64,000 nt of DNA, from NCBI GenBank assembly GCA_032158125.1, contig JASKOT010000019.1:124001-188000 (forward strand). Reading direction: 5' to 3'. Positions 36,340-48,426 of this stretch are shown here, one piece after another. The stretch's first letter is position 1; every line of letters begins with the position of its first letter. This DNA comes from Papiliotrema nemorosa. Taxonomy: Eukaryota; Basidiomycota; Tremellomycetes; Tremellales; Rhynchogastremaceae. Both the position numbers and the translations under genes were made by a program. The notes under the pieces were generated by a model. It did no database searches. It saw only the letters and a list, made by a program, of their open reading frames with translations, and was not told the origin of the DNA.

Positions 36340-37468
36340 ATGTCCGATATCCGGCTACCCTCTGTGCAGCAATTCATCGATGAGATAAACAATAGTCGTC
36401 GAAGCTCATCCTCGCAACCGCTGGCTGCATCAGGTTACGCCTACCCACATCCCCCTTCAACGCCTCACTCCATTCACAATAACCAAGACCAGTATCCACC
36501 GCCATTTCCATCTAAAAAAGCCATCCGCGGTCAATTTCGCCCTACATTTACTCCCTTGACCCTTCACGGATCCCTTTCACTTCGGCGTCCAAACCCCATG
36601 TCCATTGGATCCCTCCTCACTCCCGATAACATCCCTAGATCAAACATTGAGGGAGTCCAGAGATCTCTCCAGAACTCACATCATCGACAACAGCAACAAC
36701 AGACGCGAGGTTCAAGAAATGAAGTAGGACCCGGAGCAGGATATTCGTAAGTCTCCATGTGAGATTCGCTCCATCAATTCGGAATTTGACATTACAGTGT
36801 ATACCCGACGATGAGGTATACGCCGAGACTTGAACCAGCTTTCAACGGTATGCCCGTACCTAATTATTGCGAGCTGGAGTTGATCTTACAGGGTCGAGCT
36901 TACAAATCTTCCACTTAGTACCGCCTGCGACATACCGAGTCGACAAGAAATTCTCGGCGGCGACCGAGTTTGCTCTTTCTTCGTGAGTTTCACACATCCC
37001 CCACGCTGATAAAATAGTCCAGAGGACTTTCAATATTTATTCGTCTTGGTGGCTCTGGAGGAGAATTTACAATCTTTCAACCGGGGTTTGATAGCTGCCA
37101 CAAATCCATCGTCCACGCCCCTGTCCCACACGCCCATCTCCTCCACGCCACTCCTGCCCCTCGAGCCAGCTTTAGATGAGGCAGGACGATGGTACGGACG
37201 AGTAAGAATAGAGTGAATCTCATCACATAGCTCTGGCACCTTATTGAGTTTGCTAACAAGCCAGGGTAATGGCGCATCAAGGCAATTCAGCGGCACTCCA
37301 CCTCGTTGTGAAGATCCTTCGCTTACCCAGTCACTCGTAAGCTGTTTCTGTATCGCCATATATCATATCGACTGTAGACCTGGGATATCAAAGGTAATCC
37401 CGCCTACCGTGGTCGCTACATGCGCTCATGACACCCGTTGGCGGGATCACCGAAGCTCCTACTTGTAG
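36340..37468 (+). CDS. Unrecognised ~290-residue protein
   Basis: Six exons join in frame from the ATG at 36340 to the TAG at 37466-37468. The N-terminal ~135 residues are Ser/Pro/Gln-rich and include PNPMSIGSLLTPDN and a glutamine run (about 36681-36705). A more ordered core follows: VYPTMRYTPRLEPAFNG, SSLQIFHLVPPATYRVDKKF and EDFQYLFVLVALEENLQSF. The protein ends near VIPPTVVATCAHDTRW. I do not recognise the family. The ordered core is conserved-looking (balanced hydrophobic pattern, no stops across five introns), so the gene is probably real. The MSIGSLLTP motif resembles short docking motifs in disordered fungal regulators, but that is only a resemblance. Confidence 0.68.
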
Positions 37469-37610
37469 ATCCTCCATACTGTGTACATGTACGATGTCAT
37501 GCAAGCATTGCCTGTGCTCCCTTTGTACATCTAGCTTTAACTCTTAGATGCGTTTGACCGACTCATCCGTGAGAAGACTGCACACCATGCATGCAAGCAC
37601 GAGTATGAGA

Positions 37611-40003
37611 CTATGACGACTCGCTGAGATAATTGACGAGTTGTGCGATGATGACCTTTTGCAATGGTGGCTCTGCTCCTTCTTCTTCTTCCGAGTCGTC
37701 CCCTATATTTCTTGCAAAGTCTGCTCGTCAGCTATATATATATCTATCATGACTAACCCTCTAGAACAGCGACGATACTCTGCAGAGACTGATCTTTCCT
37801 CCCCAACATCAACTTGGCATGCCCCATAGCCTACTCGTCAGCCCGCTCATTACAGTGCATTCTCGGTGACTTACCCCATCGTCTTCCATGCATATCCACG
37901 CCAACACGTAATCCGCATTCTGCAAAGCCGACAGACCAGCTTCGGATCTGCGGAGGTACCATTCCGCTTCTACATCCTCATCTACCTCCTCTCCATTCGC
38001 TTCCATAACCTTCTTCTCCATCGCGATATCCTTTTCGGCGGGTTTCAGTCTATTCTCCGCCACTTCGCGCATCTCGAGTAGACGCTCTACTTTCTCGTAG
38101 TTGTTCTCGATAAATTTGGCTATGAGCCGTATACGTGCTGGAGTATCGGATTCGAGGTTTGTAAAGAGAGAGACTAGGATACCAAGGAGATGCTCTTCAT
38201 CTTCGAAAGAGGAAGACGCATTGAGTTTCTTCTTCTTTCCCTCGCCCTGCGAATCAGCTCACAGTATCTAGGCCCAGCGAGGCACCTCACCTTGCCCATG
38301 AATGCCGAAAAGAAAGTTTTGAGACCCAGGACTTCCACAAAACGTTCGCAATTCTTTGACCCATCTTCCGTCTGCAGAGCGTAATCGAGTACTTTGATCG
38401 ATCTCGTACGAGCCAAAAGCTTTTCTCTGGCTAGTCAGCTGTTGCTCCGAGACGGGTGTATGCCAGCTCACTTCATCATAATGATCATCAATTCCACACC
38501 TTCCGCCTCCAAGAATAGATCCTTCATCTCCGGTTCTGCCAATGTCGTGCAGAGACAGTTGAACATGTCCTCCATAAACTCGACTTCTTCTCCATCAGAC
38601 GGATCCTTCTTTCGATATTGCTACACGTAAGCTTCTCACACGACTATATTGGGTTGAGCTTACAGAGAGCGACTTGAGCATAATCTCCATCCCGTCCAGC
38701 TCGGCCAGCTTCAAGACATTTTCTCTGCTTTGCTGAAGAATGATCGCCAAGATCTGCGAAGCGTATTGCTTATTACTGTCGAAATCTTTCCTATCCACTC
38801 GCTTTAACAACCAGGGTAGTAGTGTAGTTTCCGAGACAATCTGGTCCGCTAAAGGCGGGATGAAGGACAAGAGGTTCTCGAACACTCCAAGGATGTTGTG
38901 CACACCCGTGGAATCTGATTCCTCCGATTCGTCCAGTCTGCCCAGATTGGATACCAGTAAGTCCAATATCGAGTTGTTCAACTACACATGAGCTTGACAC
39001 CCGAGTGCGGATGATCGCTCACTAGCTCATCAATGAACTCTGCTAAAGCCATCCGGGTTTGTGCAGCTTTAGCAGCATCTTCCGGATCTTCCTCATCTAT
39101 CTCATCTCCTCCCGCACCAACGTCTTCATCCGTCAACTCTTGGATAATCTCCACTACGCCCAAAGCTATATCGGTGTTTTCATGTGATAATAGGCTGGCG
39201 AGCAGAGCTGCCGAGCCAGATTTGACTATTTCGGGGTAGAACAATCCGGGGTTTTGGGTGAGAGGGAGGAACTGTTTGAGTGAAACGTCGAGGTCCGACT
39301 CTGACTCGATGAATCTACCCGTGAGCTTTGCCAACATACTCAGCATTAGAAAATGACGCACCTGGACGGATCATCAGGGTACTTTCCACGCTGTTCGGCA
39401 TTCTTCGCTACTATCCTCTCGAATCGACCCAATTGACGACGCAGTGCCGGTAATGTCAACGCTGTGGACTGTTCGTGAGCTACGAACATGTGACAGAACA
39501 GGTCAGCTCACCTCTTCCTCGTCCCCTGCTTTGTCGAAGATATCTAGGATTTGCTACAGATCAGCCACACTCCTTGTCAGGTAGTTCGACCAACATTCTG
39601 CTCAGAATTGAGTCCTCCACCGAAGAAGCGTCCCTCATCATCGTCCGGGTCTTCAGGCTCATCCCCACCTAGAATCAGCCCCATATACAGATATCTGACT
39701 TCTGGACTGACCTTGAGGGTATCCCCTCTCATCCTCGTCCTCCTCAGACACCCTTGCAGCTCGTTCTTTGCCCTTTCCATTCCCGTTACTTGGGACGGAT
39801 GGTCCGTCTAGATCATCTTCTACAGTCACCTTGTACTTTTTGAGCGTCTCTGATAGTCAGCACAGTCTTTGTACGGGGAAACGTGAAAGAGTTTCCGAAG
39901 GAGGACGATGTTGCGTACCTGCCGAAGGGGCGTCTGGCATCCTACGTTTTTGACCAGCTGAAGCAGGCAGCTGCGGCAGCCTGAACATTTTGTCGATATC
40001 CAT
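37611..40003 (-). CDS. CTNNBL1: CTNNBL1 (beta-catenin-like 1), spliceosome-associated ARM-repeat protein
   Basis: About nine exons run from the ATG at 40003 (MDIDKMFRLPQLPASAGQK) to the TAG at 37611-37613, roughly 600 residues. Conserved blocks are FLPLTQNPGLFYPEIVKSG, NTDIALGVVEIIQELTDED, LAEFIDEL, SNKQYASQILAIILQQS, DGMEIMLKSLS, EVEFMEDMFNCLC, EAEGVELMIIMMKEK, RTRSIKVLDYALQ, and ESDTPARIRLIAKFIENNY. The last exons give KLMLGRKDQSLQSIV and an acidic end. CTNNBL1 is an armadillo-like helical-repeat protein that binds CDC5L/Prp19-complex factors through their nuclear localisation signals and joins active spliceosomes. Its presence fits the very intron-rich genome. The gene is divergent from ZW10. 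Confidence 0.93.
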
Positions 40004-40304
40004 CTTGGCGGATTTTGAGATCTAGGCTCCTTCACAGGTAGATACAATCGATATCTGCCTTCCTTGTGAGGCTTTGTGAAGCGGTTGTTGGGTGATGTCG
40101 TGTCGAGGGATGATTGTTAAAAGTTGAAAGGCGAAGTTGCATCTCTGTGACGCAACCTTCTTCATCTCATTCCATACTCATCTCAACGTCCAAGACCCCT
40201 CGACGGTCTCCGTCCATCGTCTACAGCTGGTCGACCGTGGAATTTACAGTGGAAGACTACAATCAATGGTGCAGTGATAGCGGCATTAGCTTCCAGTATC
40301 GAGC
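40004..40304. promoter_or_regulatory. Shared 301-bp upstream region of CTNNBL1 and ZW10
   Basis: This is the interval between two divergent start codons. No clear core promoter motif is seen; a bidirectional promoter is inferred from spacing. Confidence 0.4.
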
Positions 40305-43300
40305 ATGACGACTGTTACCACGGCCAATGGCTCTCTAGAGTCATCCCATCCTACATTGGATCTACTCAACCCGCTGGTCAAGGATGGCCCCTCCAGTTTG
40401 ACCGTCAAGGGGGTTCAAGAAGTTCGACAAAGACTCGAATCAGCCATCACAAAGAACAAGGTGTGTCTACAAGAGCGAGTTGGGCCTTGTGCTAACGAGG
40501 TAGAAACGAGGCCATGATTTGCTCATTGATAACTATCCGACCGTCTCCTCCCATATCCGACTCGCAACATCTCTTCGGGGCGACTATGACAAGCTCCAGG
40601 AAACTCTGCAAGGTTTTGAGAGGGACATTGATGCCTCAGACCCCGAGGTGGGCATCCTCTACTCCGATTATGCTTGGCTGACTCGTAGACTTCGTTCCTA
40701 CCACCAGTACTATCGCTCTTGGACCGTCACTTTGCCGCCGCACAAAACAAGGCTCGAGCTGAGGCGCATGTCAAAGCTCTCAGATCTTTGTCGGGGATCA
40801 CAGAAAGGATAAAGAAGCTCGAAGATGCCATTTGGGCCGGGAGAGGAGCAGACGAGTGGGTAGTGAAAGAGCTGGCAGGGCGACAGGCGGAGTTGGACGG
40901 TTTGGAGATATTGCGAGATACGAAGGCGTACAAGTCGTCCCAAGTGAGCTTTTGAATCAACTTTAAGGCCTCAGGAGCTCATGAACAGGACCGAATAGCT
41001 TTGTTCAAATTGATGGTGGTTGAACAGCTTGGAGATGCTTTCCTGAAAGCGATCTCTTTTGGCCTGGAAGGCAGCTCCGAGCAGACCATCGCAGTGCAAT
41101 CGCGAACGACGTTGCAGCAGCCAAAAAGTTAGTATATTACATCGCTACAGCCTATGGAGCTCATGTACAGTTCCCCGTCCCACGGATGTCGGTAGTCCCG
41201 CCCGACCTTCTGTCCCGCCCCCTTACTCCCTTAGTCAAGTATACAACACCCTCTCGGGATTCGCTATGCTATCATCGACACTTGCAAACCTGCGGGCAAG
41301 GCTGGTCCGGGACATTTTGCCGCCTCTCATCCGTGGAGAGTGTAAAGTCACCCAAACGACTTCTGATTCGATCTCGACATTCCGCCTAGAAAAGTCTTCA
41401 ATCTCTCGACAGCCTAATGACATACTGCAGGATGTGGCATCGCTACTGTCCTTCATCAACAACACAATCATCCCTTCGCAATCCTCTCAAATACCAGAAC
41501 GAGAAACGTTTCTTGCCGAGATGCAGTCGACGACCTTCCGCTCGATTCTCGACTCGGTGATCGTCACTTCCATGCCATCTTCACTTTCCGCCATACCTTC
41601 TTGGCTCCAGATTGTCCATTCCGCTCTCACGATAGAAGAGGAGTATTCCGCTCCATCTCAAGAGGCAGTGATCAAGCCATTCTTTGAGACTCAGGCTGGA
41701 GAGACATGGGCCAATCAACGTCTTCGCCGAGTAGCCGAGGATGCACGAAGACTGATTGTGGGCGGCTGGGGAGGATGGGAAGCGAGAGAAGCGCAGCGGG
41801 AAAAAGAAGTAGTCATGGTCGTGGAGGCCGAAGTGGATGAGCCCGAAGCGAAAGAAAATTCCGTGACGAAGGAGGATGATGGATTTGGATGGGGATTTGA
41901 CGACGACGGAGCGAAGTCTCACAACGTGCGTGAGGAGGTCAAGGAAAAGACGGAGGAGGAAGAGGTGAACGAATGGGGATTCGACGTCGAGACACCCCAA
42001 GCTGGACCGTCATCACCTAGGAAAAGCCCCCAGACGACAAATGGGAATCACGCTTCAGCGGAGGACGAGAGTATGGGTGACGGGTGGGATTTTGAGGACC
42101 CCGTGGCAGTCGCGCCTCCTTCTCCGCCCAAGCTTGTCGCCCCTGTGAAGCCTGCACGAGAAGCGAAAAGGCTTGGAAAGAAGGTTGCTAAAGCGAAGAA
42201 TACGGTAGACGATGATCCATGGGGATCAGGAAGCGAATCGATGGCTTCCTCGATACAAGCCAAACCGCAGACCAAAGAGCCAGTCCCGGAACCACAGAAG
42301 GTACCCACGCAAGATGACGGGTGGGGATGGAATGAACCGGTTCCTACTCCAGATGTTCCCAAAGAACCCCCTCGCGCGAAGAGGAAAGAGCTGAAAGAGG
42401 AAAAGAGGACGATACGTGAGACATTCCTCGTCAGTCGAGCATGTGACAAGTTGGTGGATATGGCGGATAGAGTATTGCAAGAAGCCAAAGAGCTCTCGTC
42501 TTCATCGTAAGATGCCTCGATCTTTTGCAGCTCAAACTAATATCCAGGCTGCCTTCTCCATCCTTTGTCGCTGCCTCGGATGTCCTACTTTTGGCCGCTG
42601 AAAATGTGTTTGACATACATCGATCTCTGCTGCCCGCCCATTTCGCCCCCCAATTGCGCGATGTACCTACGCTGTCGATGCAGCTGCACAACGACGCACT
42701 TCATCTCGCTGGACGGATTGAGGATCTGCAACGACAATACGTCTTCTGGGTCGGAGCGGACGATATCAAGCGACGATTGTTGGCTCTCGCCGATCATGCT
42801 TTCGAGACACAACTGGCAGCACAGCGAGATGCTCTGATGGAGAGTATCGATGAAGCAGAGGGCTTTGTAGTCACTACTGATATTGGGCTGAAGCGTGCCG
42901 AGAGGGCGATAGGGAGTGTTGTCCATAACATTGAGAGTCTTGGACGTGTCTTGAAGGTGCGTTGTTGAATGTCATACCCGCTGATCTCAGGATGTCTTGC
43001 CTCGAACTACGTATCACATCGTTCTGGGATATCTCCTAGACGAGGCAGTGTACCGAATCACCTCGGATATCCTGGAATTGCAAGATATCACCGAGACAGA
43101 GTCGGAGCGATTGAACGAGCTTCTCAAGCCGATCCGTCCACTGGAGGAGATCTTCGTGGTGGATCCGGGCGCACCATCGAATATTGTCGCTCACGTCCCG
43201 CACTGGCTCAAGTTTTGTTATATCTCGGAGCTTCTGGTTAGTCCCGCAAAGAGTCTATATAGCATCCGCTAACGTGCAGCAAGCGAATCTTGTGGATATC

Positions 43301-43447
43301 CTGTACCTGTTCGACTCGGGGGCTCTCATCGATTTCACCACGTCCGAGCTGGTCTCTCTACTTCGAGCGTTATTTGCCGATTCGGAGAAACGTGACAACG
43401 CTATAGAGCGGATTGAGCGTGGGATCCCAGCGGTCGCTGCCTCCTAG
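40305..43447 (+). CDS. ZW10: ZW10-like subunit of the Dsl1/NRZ tethering complex and kinetochore
   Basis: About eight exons run from the ATG at 40305 (MTTVTTANGSLESS) to the TAG at 43445-43447, roughly 900 residues. The N-terminal part is helical (VQEVRQRLESAITKNK, then SSHIRLATSLRGDYDKLQE). The middle (41800-42350) is an acidic, Trp/Gly-rich linker with repeated DGWGW/GWDFE motifs. The C-terminal part has the ZW10 hallmarks SRACDKLVDMADRVLQEA, AASDVLLLAAENVFDIHRS, QLHNDALHLAGRIEDLQ, GYLLDEAVYRITSDIL and LVSLLRALFADSEKRDNAI. ZW10 tethers Golgi-derived vesicles to the ER and, in animals, recruits dynein to kinetochores. The name is firm at the family level; mitotic function is inferred from homologs. 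Confidence 0.86.
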
Positions 43448-43611
43448 AGTGATCTGCACAAGGGTTGCATATACAATCCATCCATCAATATCTATATGCA
43501 CAAGATACTGTCATACTTCACAAGCGTACGAGTCGTGTCAAGAAATAGTCGTCAAGTGAGTCACAAGTTATACAACCAAGAATCAATCGCACCAGTCGCT
43601 CTGAGCCCAGC

Positions 43612-44590
43612 TCATATCCTATTCACCTCTCGAGTAAACAACCCCTTTGCGCTCTGCACATCCACACGTCTAAGTGTCCGCCTTCCAGGTGTCAATTCTT
43701 CTTCCACTTCTTCCTGTGAGCTGACGACGCTTTCCAACCCCAATTTACTCCTTTCCATCGTTCGTCGGTGCCTGCTTCCAGACCCAGGGATCCAGTCATC
43801 GTCAAGCGTATGGGAACGTTTGGACGTCGGGCTGAGCGTGACGGATCGTTTGCTGGGAGTGCTCGAGGCAGAATGAGATGATGCTGGGGGGATATTCTCC
43901 TGATCCTCGTCGAATTGAGACCTGTATGATCGACTGGTACTCGCTGGAGAGGAAGGTAGATGGGATGCGGCATTGGGAGCTGGGGACGGGTTGGACAGGA
44001 GGGTACGGCGTGAATCAGGTGTGGGAGGGGCATCGAGTGAAGCGCCATCGGGGTAAATTGTGAATCCCACATCGTGAATATCTTGTTCGTTCTCTAATGT
44101 TTGTGTACTCAGTATCGGCGAGGTAGGAACGACCCGTGAAGATATGGGCGGAGACGGTGCGAGAGATCGTGAAGGCAAAGAGGTCGGCGAGGGCGGTACG
44201 GCTCCTACGATTCCGAGGCTATCATCAGCACACATCCAATGCCGCACACTTATTTACACACCTCTGCTGGGATGCATCCACAAATAGGCGCCTAGCGGGA
44301 CTCTTGCCTATACCCAGTTCGTCCTTCTCCAATAATGCTTTGGCTTTCGGAGTGACCTGCTTGACCCTCGTTCGCTTTATCGTTTCTATCCCCTCGGCAT
44401 CGGTATACGACACCTTTCTCATCTTTGGCGAATCCAACGTCGAAGTGGAAGATGAACCGAGGGTTGACGGTGCGTTTCGTTTGCTTGGGAGTGAGATGGG
44501 CGACGGGAGCGAGTTGGATGGAAGGATGTAATGGGATAAAGGGAGTGGAGCGAGCGGTTGTCGGGATCGAAGGGATGGGACTGATGCCAT
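43612..44590 (-). CDS. Disordered protein with degron-like motifs, unknown function
   Basis: Two exons join over a 44-nt intron (donor GTGTGT near 44263) from the ATG at 44590, giving about 310 residues. It is Ser/Pro/Thr-rich with many SP/TP sites. It has RxxL elements (RQPLAPLPL near the N-terminus, RRTLLSN in the middle) and an EDQENIPP stretch resembling the sequence around KEN boxes, although the Lys is absent. A short basic-hydrophobic segment (TIKRTRVKQVTPKAKALLE) could be a small helix. The composition is that of a cell-cycle-regulated protein such as a securin or mitotic regulator, but no diagnostic domain is visible, so the function is open. Confidence 0.6.
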
Positions 44591-44877
44591 CGTGTCTGGT
44601 CTCTTGTGCTTTTCTTTCTGCGCGATCCTCCTGTTCTCTGCGTGCTTCTCCTCGTCGATATAGGTGTTATGGTATATGTATTAGGTATGAGCACGTTGGA
44701 TATGGGTAACAGGCAATGACAATAACAATAACAGAGGGTCTCGGGGCGTGTCTCAATGTCGCCACGTTTTTCCTCGCCCTTTTCAAGTTTGATTCCGCTT
44801 TGGGTAATTTTCTCTCTTTTGCCACCCGTCGTCATCGAATGTGGCACCTCGCCCATACATGCACGTAGCTAGCTATT

Positions 44878-46038
44878 TCAATCACAGTCATCAGAGTCGC
44901 TACTCTCAAGACCGTGATCTGCACTACTTCGAAACAGCCGAATCATGCCCTGAGGAGGGGGTTCACACCTGTAATCATTCGAATACCTGACGCAAGAGCA
45001 GCCCCCGATGCGCCGCAGAGTCTCCCGCTCCGTTTCCGCTATCTGTATTCGCGTTTCTTCGCTCAGAAGCAAGCATGAGTTGGCCGAGGCACTCGGGCCG
45101 GATCTTCCCAACAAGCTTTGGTGCACCTTTTGGGTCAATCTCTCAGACCGCCAAGACTCTTCCAGTATCGGCTCAATAGCTGCCGCTACTTCATCAATCT
45201 GCTTCTGAGACCAACCGCGCTCGTGTGGATCTTCATTATCACGAGAAAACGGAGAGGTGATGGTCCCCTCGAGTGTATTCTCGTCTTCGAGCATGATTAT
45301 GATCCTCCCCAGCCCTGTCTGATCTCTGTCCGATATCCGCATGATGTTTTCAATTTGGTATTCTGAAGTCTCATCCCGGTCGGACGAGGCGATTGGGACC
45401 AAGCGAAGAGTAAAATGGCCGTACTTTCCTGTACTCACAGTCACCTTATCGAATCTTTTTGGGAGCGTGAACGTCTCCATGGAGTTGTCTCTGACTATCG
45501 CTACTCCTAACATGCCGAGTAAAGTATTGGCGGTCCCATCCTCCTCACGGGAAACCGGCAACTGACCTACATCATTGAGCCTGAGTGCCTCAATCTGTGT
45601 TTTCAGCAAGAACGATAAAGAGTTTGAAGCGGCAGGATGAACAAGCTGCCTCCCGCGTACAGCGGCAAACCGCTCCGACAGCGACTGTGGGTCGTCCCAG
45701 GTTGATACATCCTCGGTCTCATTTGCAGTATCCTCTGTGAGATCAAGGACTCCTAAGGATCGCAGGGCCGTCAGAATGGATCGTACGGCGACTTCTTCTG
45801 GTAGACAAAAAGGCAAACCTCCCAGGAAAGGTGTTTCTGTGTCGGTACTGGGATCCCTAGTGACGTATGTGACAAATGTGGGAATGTCAATTGCCAAAGT
45901 TCTCCTGATCTGCCCCCCATTGACTTGACACAAGGTTGTCGATACATTCACTGTTGAAACTCCTTGCTCTTCGAGAGGGAATTTGGGCGACAAGGATGTG
46001 TAGTCGACATCATCAATTTCCACACGGGCTGGCGACAT
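44878..46038 (-). CDS. Orphan array gene A, 386 residues, unknown function
   Basis: A single intronless frame starts at the ATG at 46038 (MSPARVEIDDVDYTSL). I recognise no domain. The protein is acidic and soluble, with a beta-rich first half (VSTTLCQVNGGQIRRTLAI, YGHFTLRLVPIAS), a helical segment later (SQKQIDEVAAAIEPILEES), and a Cys/Ser-rich tail ending in DSDDCD. It is the leftmost gene of a minus-strand series (44.9-53.0 kb) of similar-sized, intron-poor unknown proteins. The upstream flank (46039-46582) is unusually free of any gene. Intron absence and composition unlike neighbouring housekeeping genes suggest rapid or recent evolution. Confidence 0.7.
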   Translation of the reverse strand: MSPARVEIDDVDYTSLSPKFPLEEQGVSTVNVSTTLCQVNGGQIRRTLAIDIPTFVTYVTRDPSTDTETPFLGGLPFCLPEEVAVRSILTALRSLGVLDLTEDTANETEDVSTWDDPQSLSERFAAVRGRQLVHPAASNSLSFLLKTQIEALRLNDVGQLPVSREEDGTANTLLGMLGVAIVRDNSMETFTLPKRFDKVTVSTGKYGHFTLRLVPIASSDRDETSEYQIENIMRISDRDQTGLGRIIIMLEDENTLEGTITSPFSRDNEDPHERGWSQKQIDEVAAAIEPILEESWRSERLTQKVHQSLLGRSGPSASANSCLLLSEETRIQIAETERETLRRIGGCSCVRYSNDYRCEPPPQGMIRLFRSSADHGLESSDSDDCD

Positions 46039-46582
46039 CTTTGTTCAACGGCAAAGCTCGTCTTGTAGGAGAATGGTGTATGAACAGCAGCATTCGTGTA
46101 TGACTTGGCGGCGGGTGGTCGTGTGAGAAACACGAATTCTTCGATGCGAAGACTTCTTATCTAAGTGAAAGGACGAGCCACTGTGAGCAAAGCTTCTACG
46201 ACGCTCTAGCAAGCTTGTAAAATCATGAGCACTGCACGCCTCGAGTCGATGCAGCATTTGACCCGAGGTGTCGCTCGAAAGCTTTGCAGCGTTTCGAACG
46301 ATCATCTTTGCAATTATTGTAGGATGATGACATTCTGTTCACACTGTGTGCATCTCGCCTCAACTTCGCTCCAAGCACCCTAGAATGAGACGCTCCACTG
46401 GACTGATCTCACTTCCTTGACCGTGATTTTGCACCAGGTCTAGGCGATTTCACCCATTCTCCTTTCTCGGTGTCCCGTGAGAAGATCATTGCTGACATGG
46501 GATTGAAAAGCGGGATGGCGTACGATTTGTAGTTGTACTCCCCTCTACCAGCTTCAACATCATCTGTGTGATATCCCGAGAA
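46039..46582. other. Intergenic spacer in the orphan array
   Basis: A 544-bp spacer between two minus-strand orphan genes. It carries short open frames only and no recognisable element. Confidence 0.4.
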
Positions 46583-47821
46583 CTACATCAATAGATGTGT
46601 CAATGTCTGCTCCTTACCCCTCTCAGCCGCACTGTCTCCTCGATCGATGATTGTGAAGTGATGGGCTGGGAGTGTTGTCCGTCGTCGTGCCGAATCCTTA
46701 TGGACTAGTGCGTGTACCTCTGTTGATTGAGGTACAGATCCGGACGAATTGATGACTGCTTGCAGCAAGGCAGAAGCAGACTCCATGAGGTCGGGAATCT
46801 TGGTAGAAGAAGGGGCGCTCAGAGCGCATTCTTCCAAGACACCCGCTAACATCGAACGTACCGCCTCCCGAGCAGATTCGGATTGTGCCAATCGGCTCCA
46901 GTCCTGCTTCTTCACGAGATTGGTTGCAATGTCTTGGAGAAATTTGATGGAACCTACGTCTAGAGGACTCTGTTTTTGGGTTTGATCGCTAATTTCAACC
47001 CGATCAGGATCTTGTTCAGTATGGTTCTCCAGTTCCATGGATTCCTGCTCATCTCGTACTTTCCACTGGGGACTCCGCTCTTCCAGTGGGGATCGACCGC
47101 GTTCCTTGTCCTCGGTCTGTTGGCTCTCCGCTTCGTCTTCCGAACCTTCGTACAGATCAGAGTCGGCGTGGTCGCTCGACGCAAGATCCTCCCTGGGTCC
47201 CCCCTCAATCGCCCGGTCGACTGCGGCATCTGCGGTCACATTGTTCTACCACTTCAGTGACCTACGATATAGGAGCCTTGACACATACCTTGTGAGACTC
47301 CACATGTATCTCTCGACCTTCAGATTGAGCTTAGGCGGCTCCACTGTCCTTGAAGGAGGAGAGTTGCCAAGGGGTCAGCGCGCTCCGCCATGCCCCGGGT
47401 ACACTGCGAAGTTAGATTTCACCCTCTTATCTTCTGGTTCAAGATTTCCCAAAAGAGCCCATTCCTTCTGCGATTCCGCTGCAAGTGCATTCATTTCGGC
47501 ATCGGCGTTGGCATAGTACCGTCGAAGAGAAAGCCCTCTATTGAAGCTTTCGGAGGACTTCAGCTGGTGGCAATGTTTGGTCGCCCAATCATTGATCTGT
47601 TCAGCTAAGATTGATCCTCTTCTAGGATAGAGAATGTCTCCCTTCGACCACCCTTGAGCATCGACGTTGTCGCTGACCTCGAAATACGGGGAGATAGTTG
47701 CCACCGAGTAATCGGGATCATGGGCGAGACGAGTGAAACTCAGTCCAGAATGGAATTTCAGGCTGAGAGGGGTTTCGTTTGTAGCGGTCTCAGACTCTGG
47801 CGAGACTTTAGGAGCAGACAT
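46583..47821 (-). CDS. Orphan array gene B, unknown function, exon structure uncertain
   Basis: The first part (47821 to about 47400, MSAPKVSPESETATNE) has a mixed beta/helical character with ATISPYFEVSD and EWALLGNLEPEDKRVKSNF. The second part (47239-46583) is strongly acidic, then helical (KFLQDIATNLVKKQDW, SMLAGVLEECAL). An intermediate exon reading VEPPKLNLKVERYMWSLT fits after a donor near 47405, but joining it to the second part leaves a one-base phase mismatch. Either a splice site is misassigned, the two parts are separate genes, or the copy is broken. No domain is recognised. The helical second half is similar in style to genes A and C. The downstream spacer (46039-46582) has no gene. 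Confidence 0.5.
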
Positions 47822-48426
47822 GGCTGTAAATCAAACTTCAATAGAACAAGACTATGCTAGAGATCGTGTTGATCAATCTTCATATCCAGAAACATTGTAC
47901 ACATACTGTAATGCATGTCAAAACGCTATGCGACCCAAACACATGAGTTTTTCATCAAAGGATGCATTGTCTCTGTCTATCCGCTTCTTGTCTCCCTCTC
48001 CCAGAGAATCACTATGAGAAGCATTGTCATTCACCGACCCAAACACATTGCAGCCAGACGAAGCACACACTCAAATAAAGGATCTCGCTGCCAAGTGTCA
48101 AGGGTTTTATCGAGATTTGGACAGTAAGGACAAGGACTAGCAAAGGACAAGAAATCTCGTTATTTGGAGAAACGGCCGTGGAAAGTACGGCCAAGTACAA
48201 GGGACTGAACAGAAGTCCTACACGAGCGTATACTTATCTTGAGCTATAATTCGTCGGGAGGGACGCCGAGATGGATAGAGGCGCATGCTCGGCTTGCTCA
48301 TATCAGCTGTGACATCTTGCATGTAGTATTATTCGCCATACTACCCCTATTGCGTCACTGAAATCGGTATTCCTCCATCATCGGCCTGCTTAGTGTCACG
48401 TCCACATGTGTCCCCCTCGGAGTCAT
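47822..48426. other. Intergenic spacer in the orphan array
   Basis: A 605-bp spacer between orphan genes B and C, AT-richer than its surroundings. It has one 94-codon plus-strand frame (47733-48017) that I do not consider coding. Confidence 0.4.
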
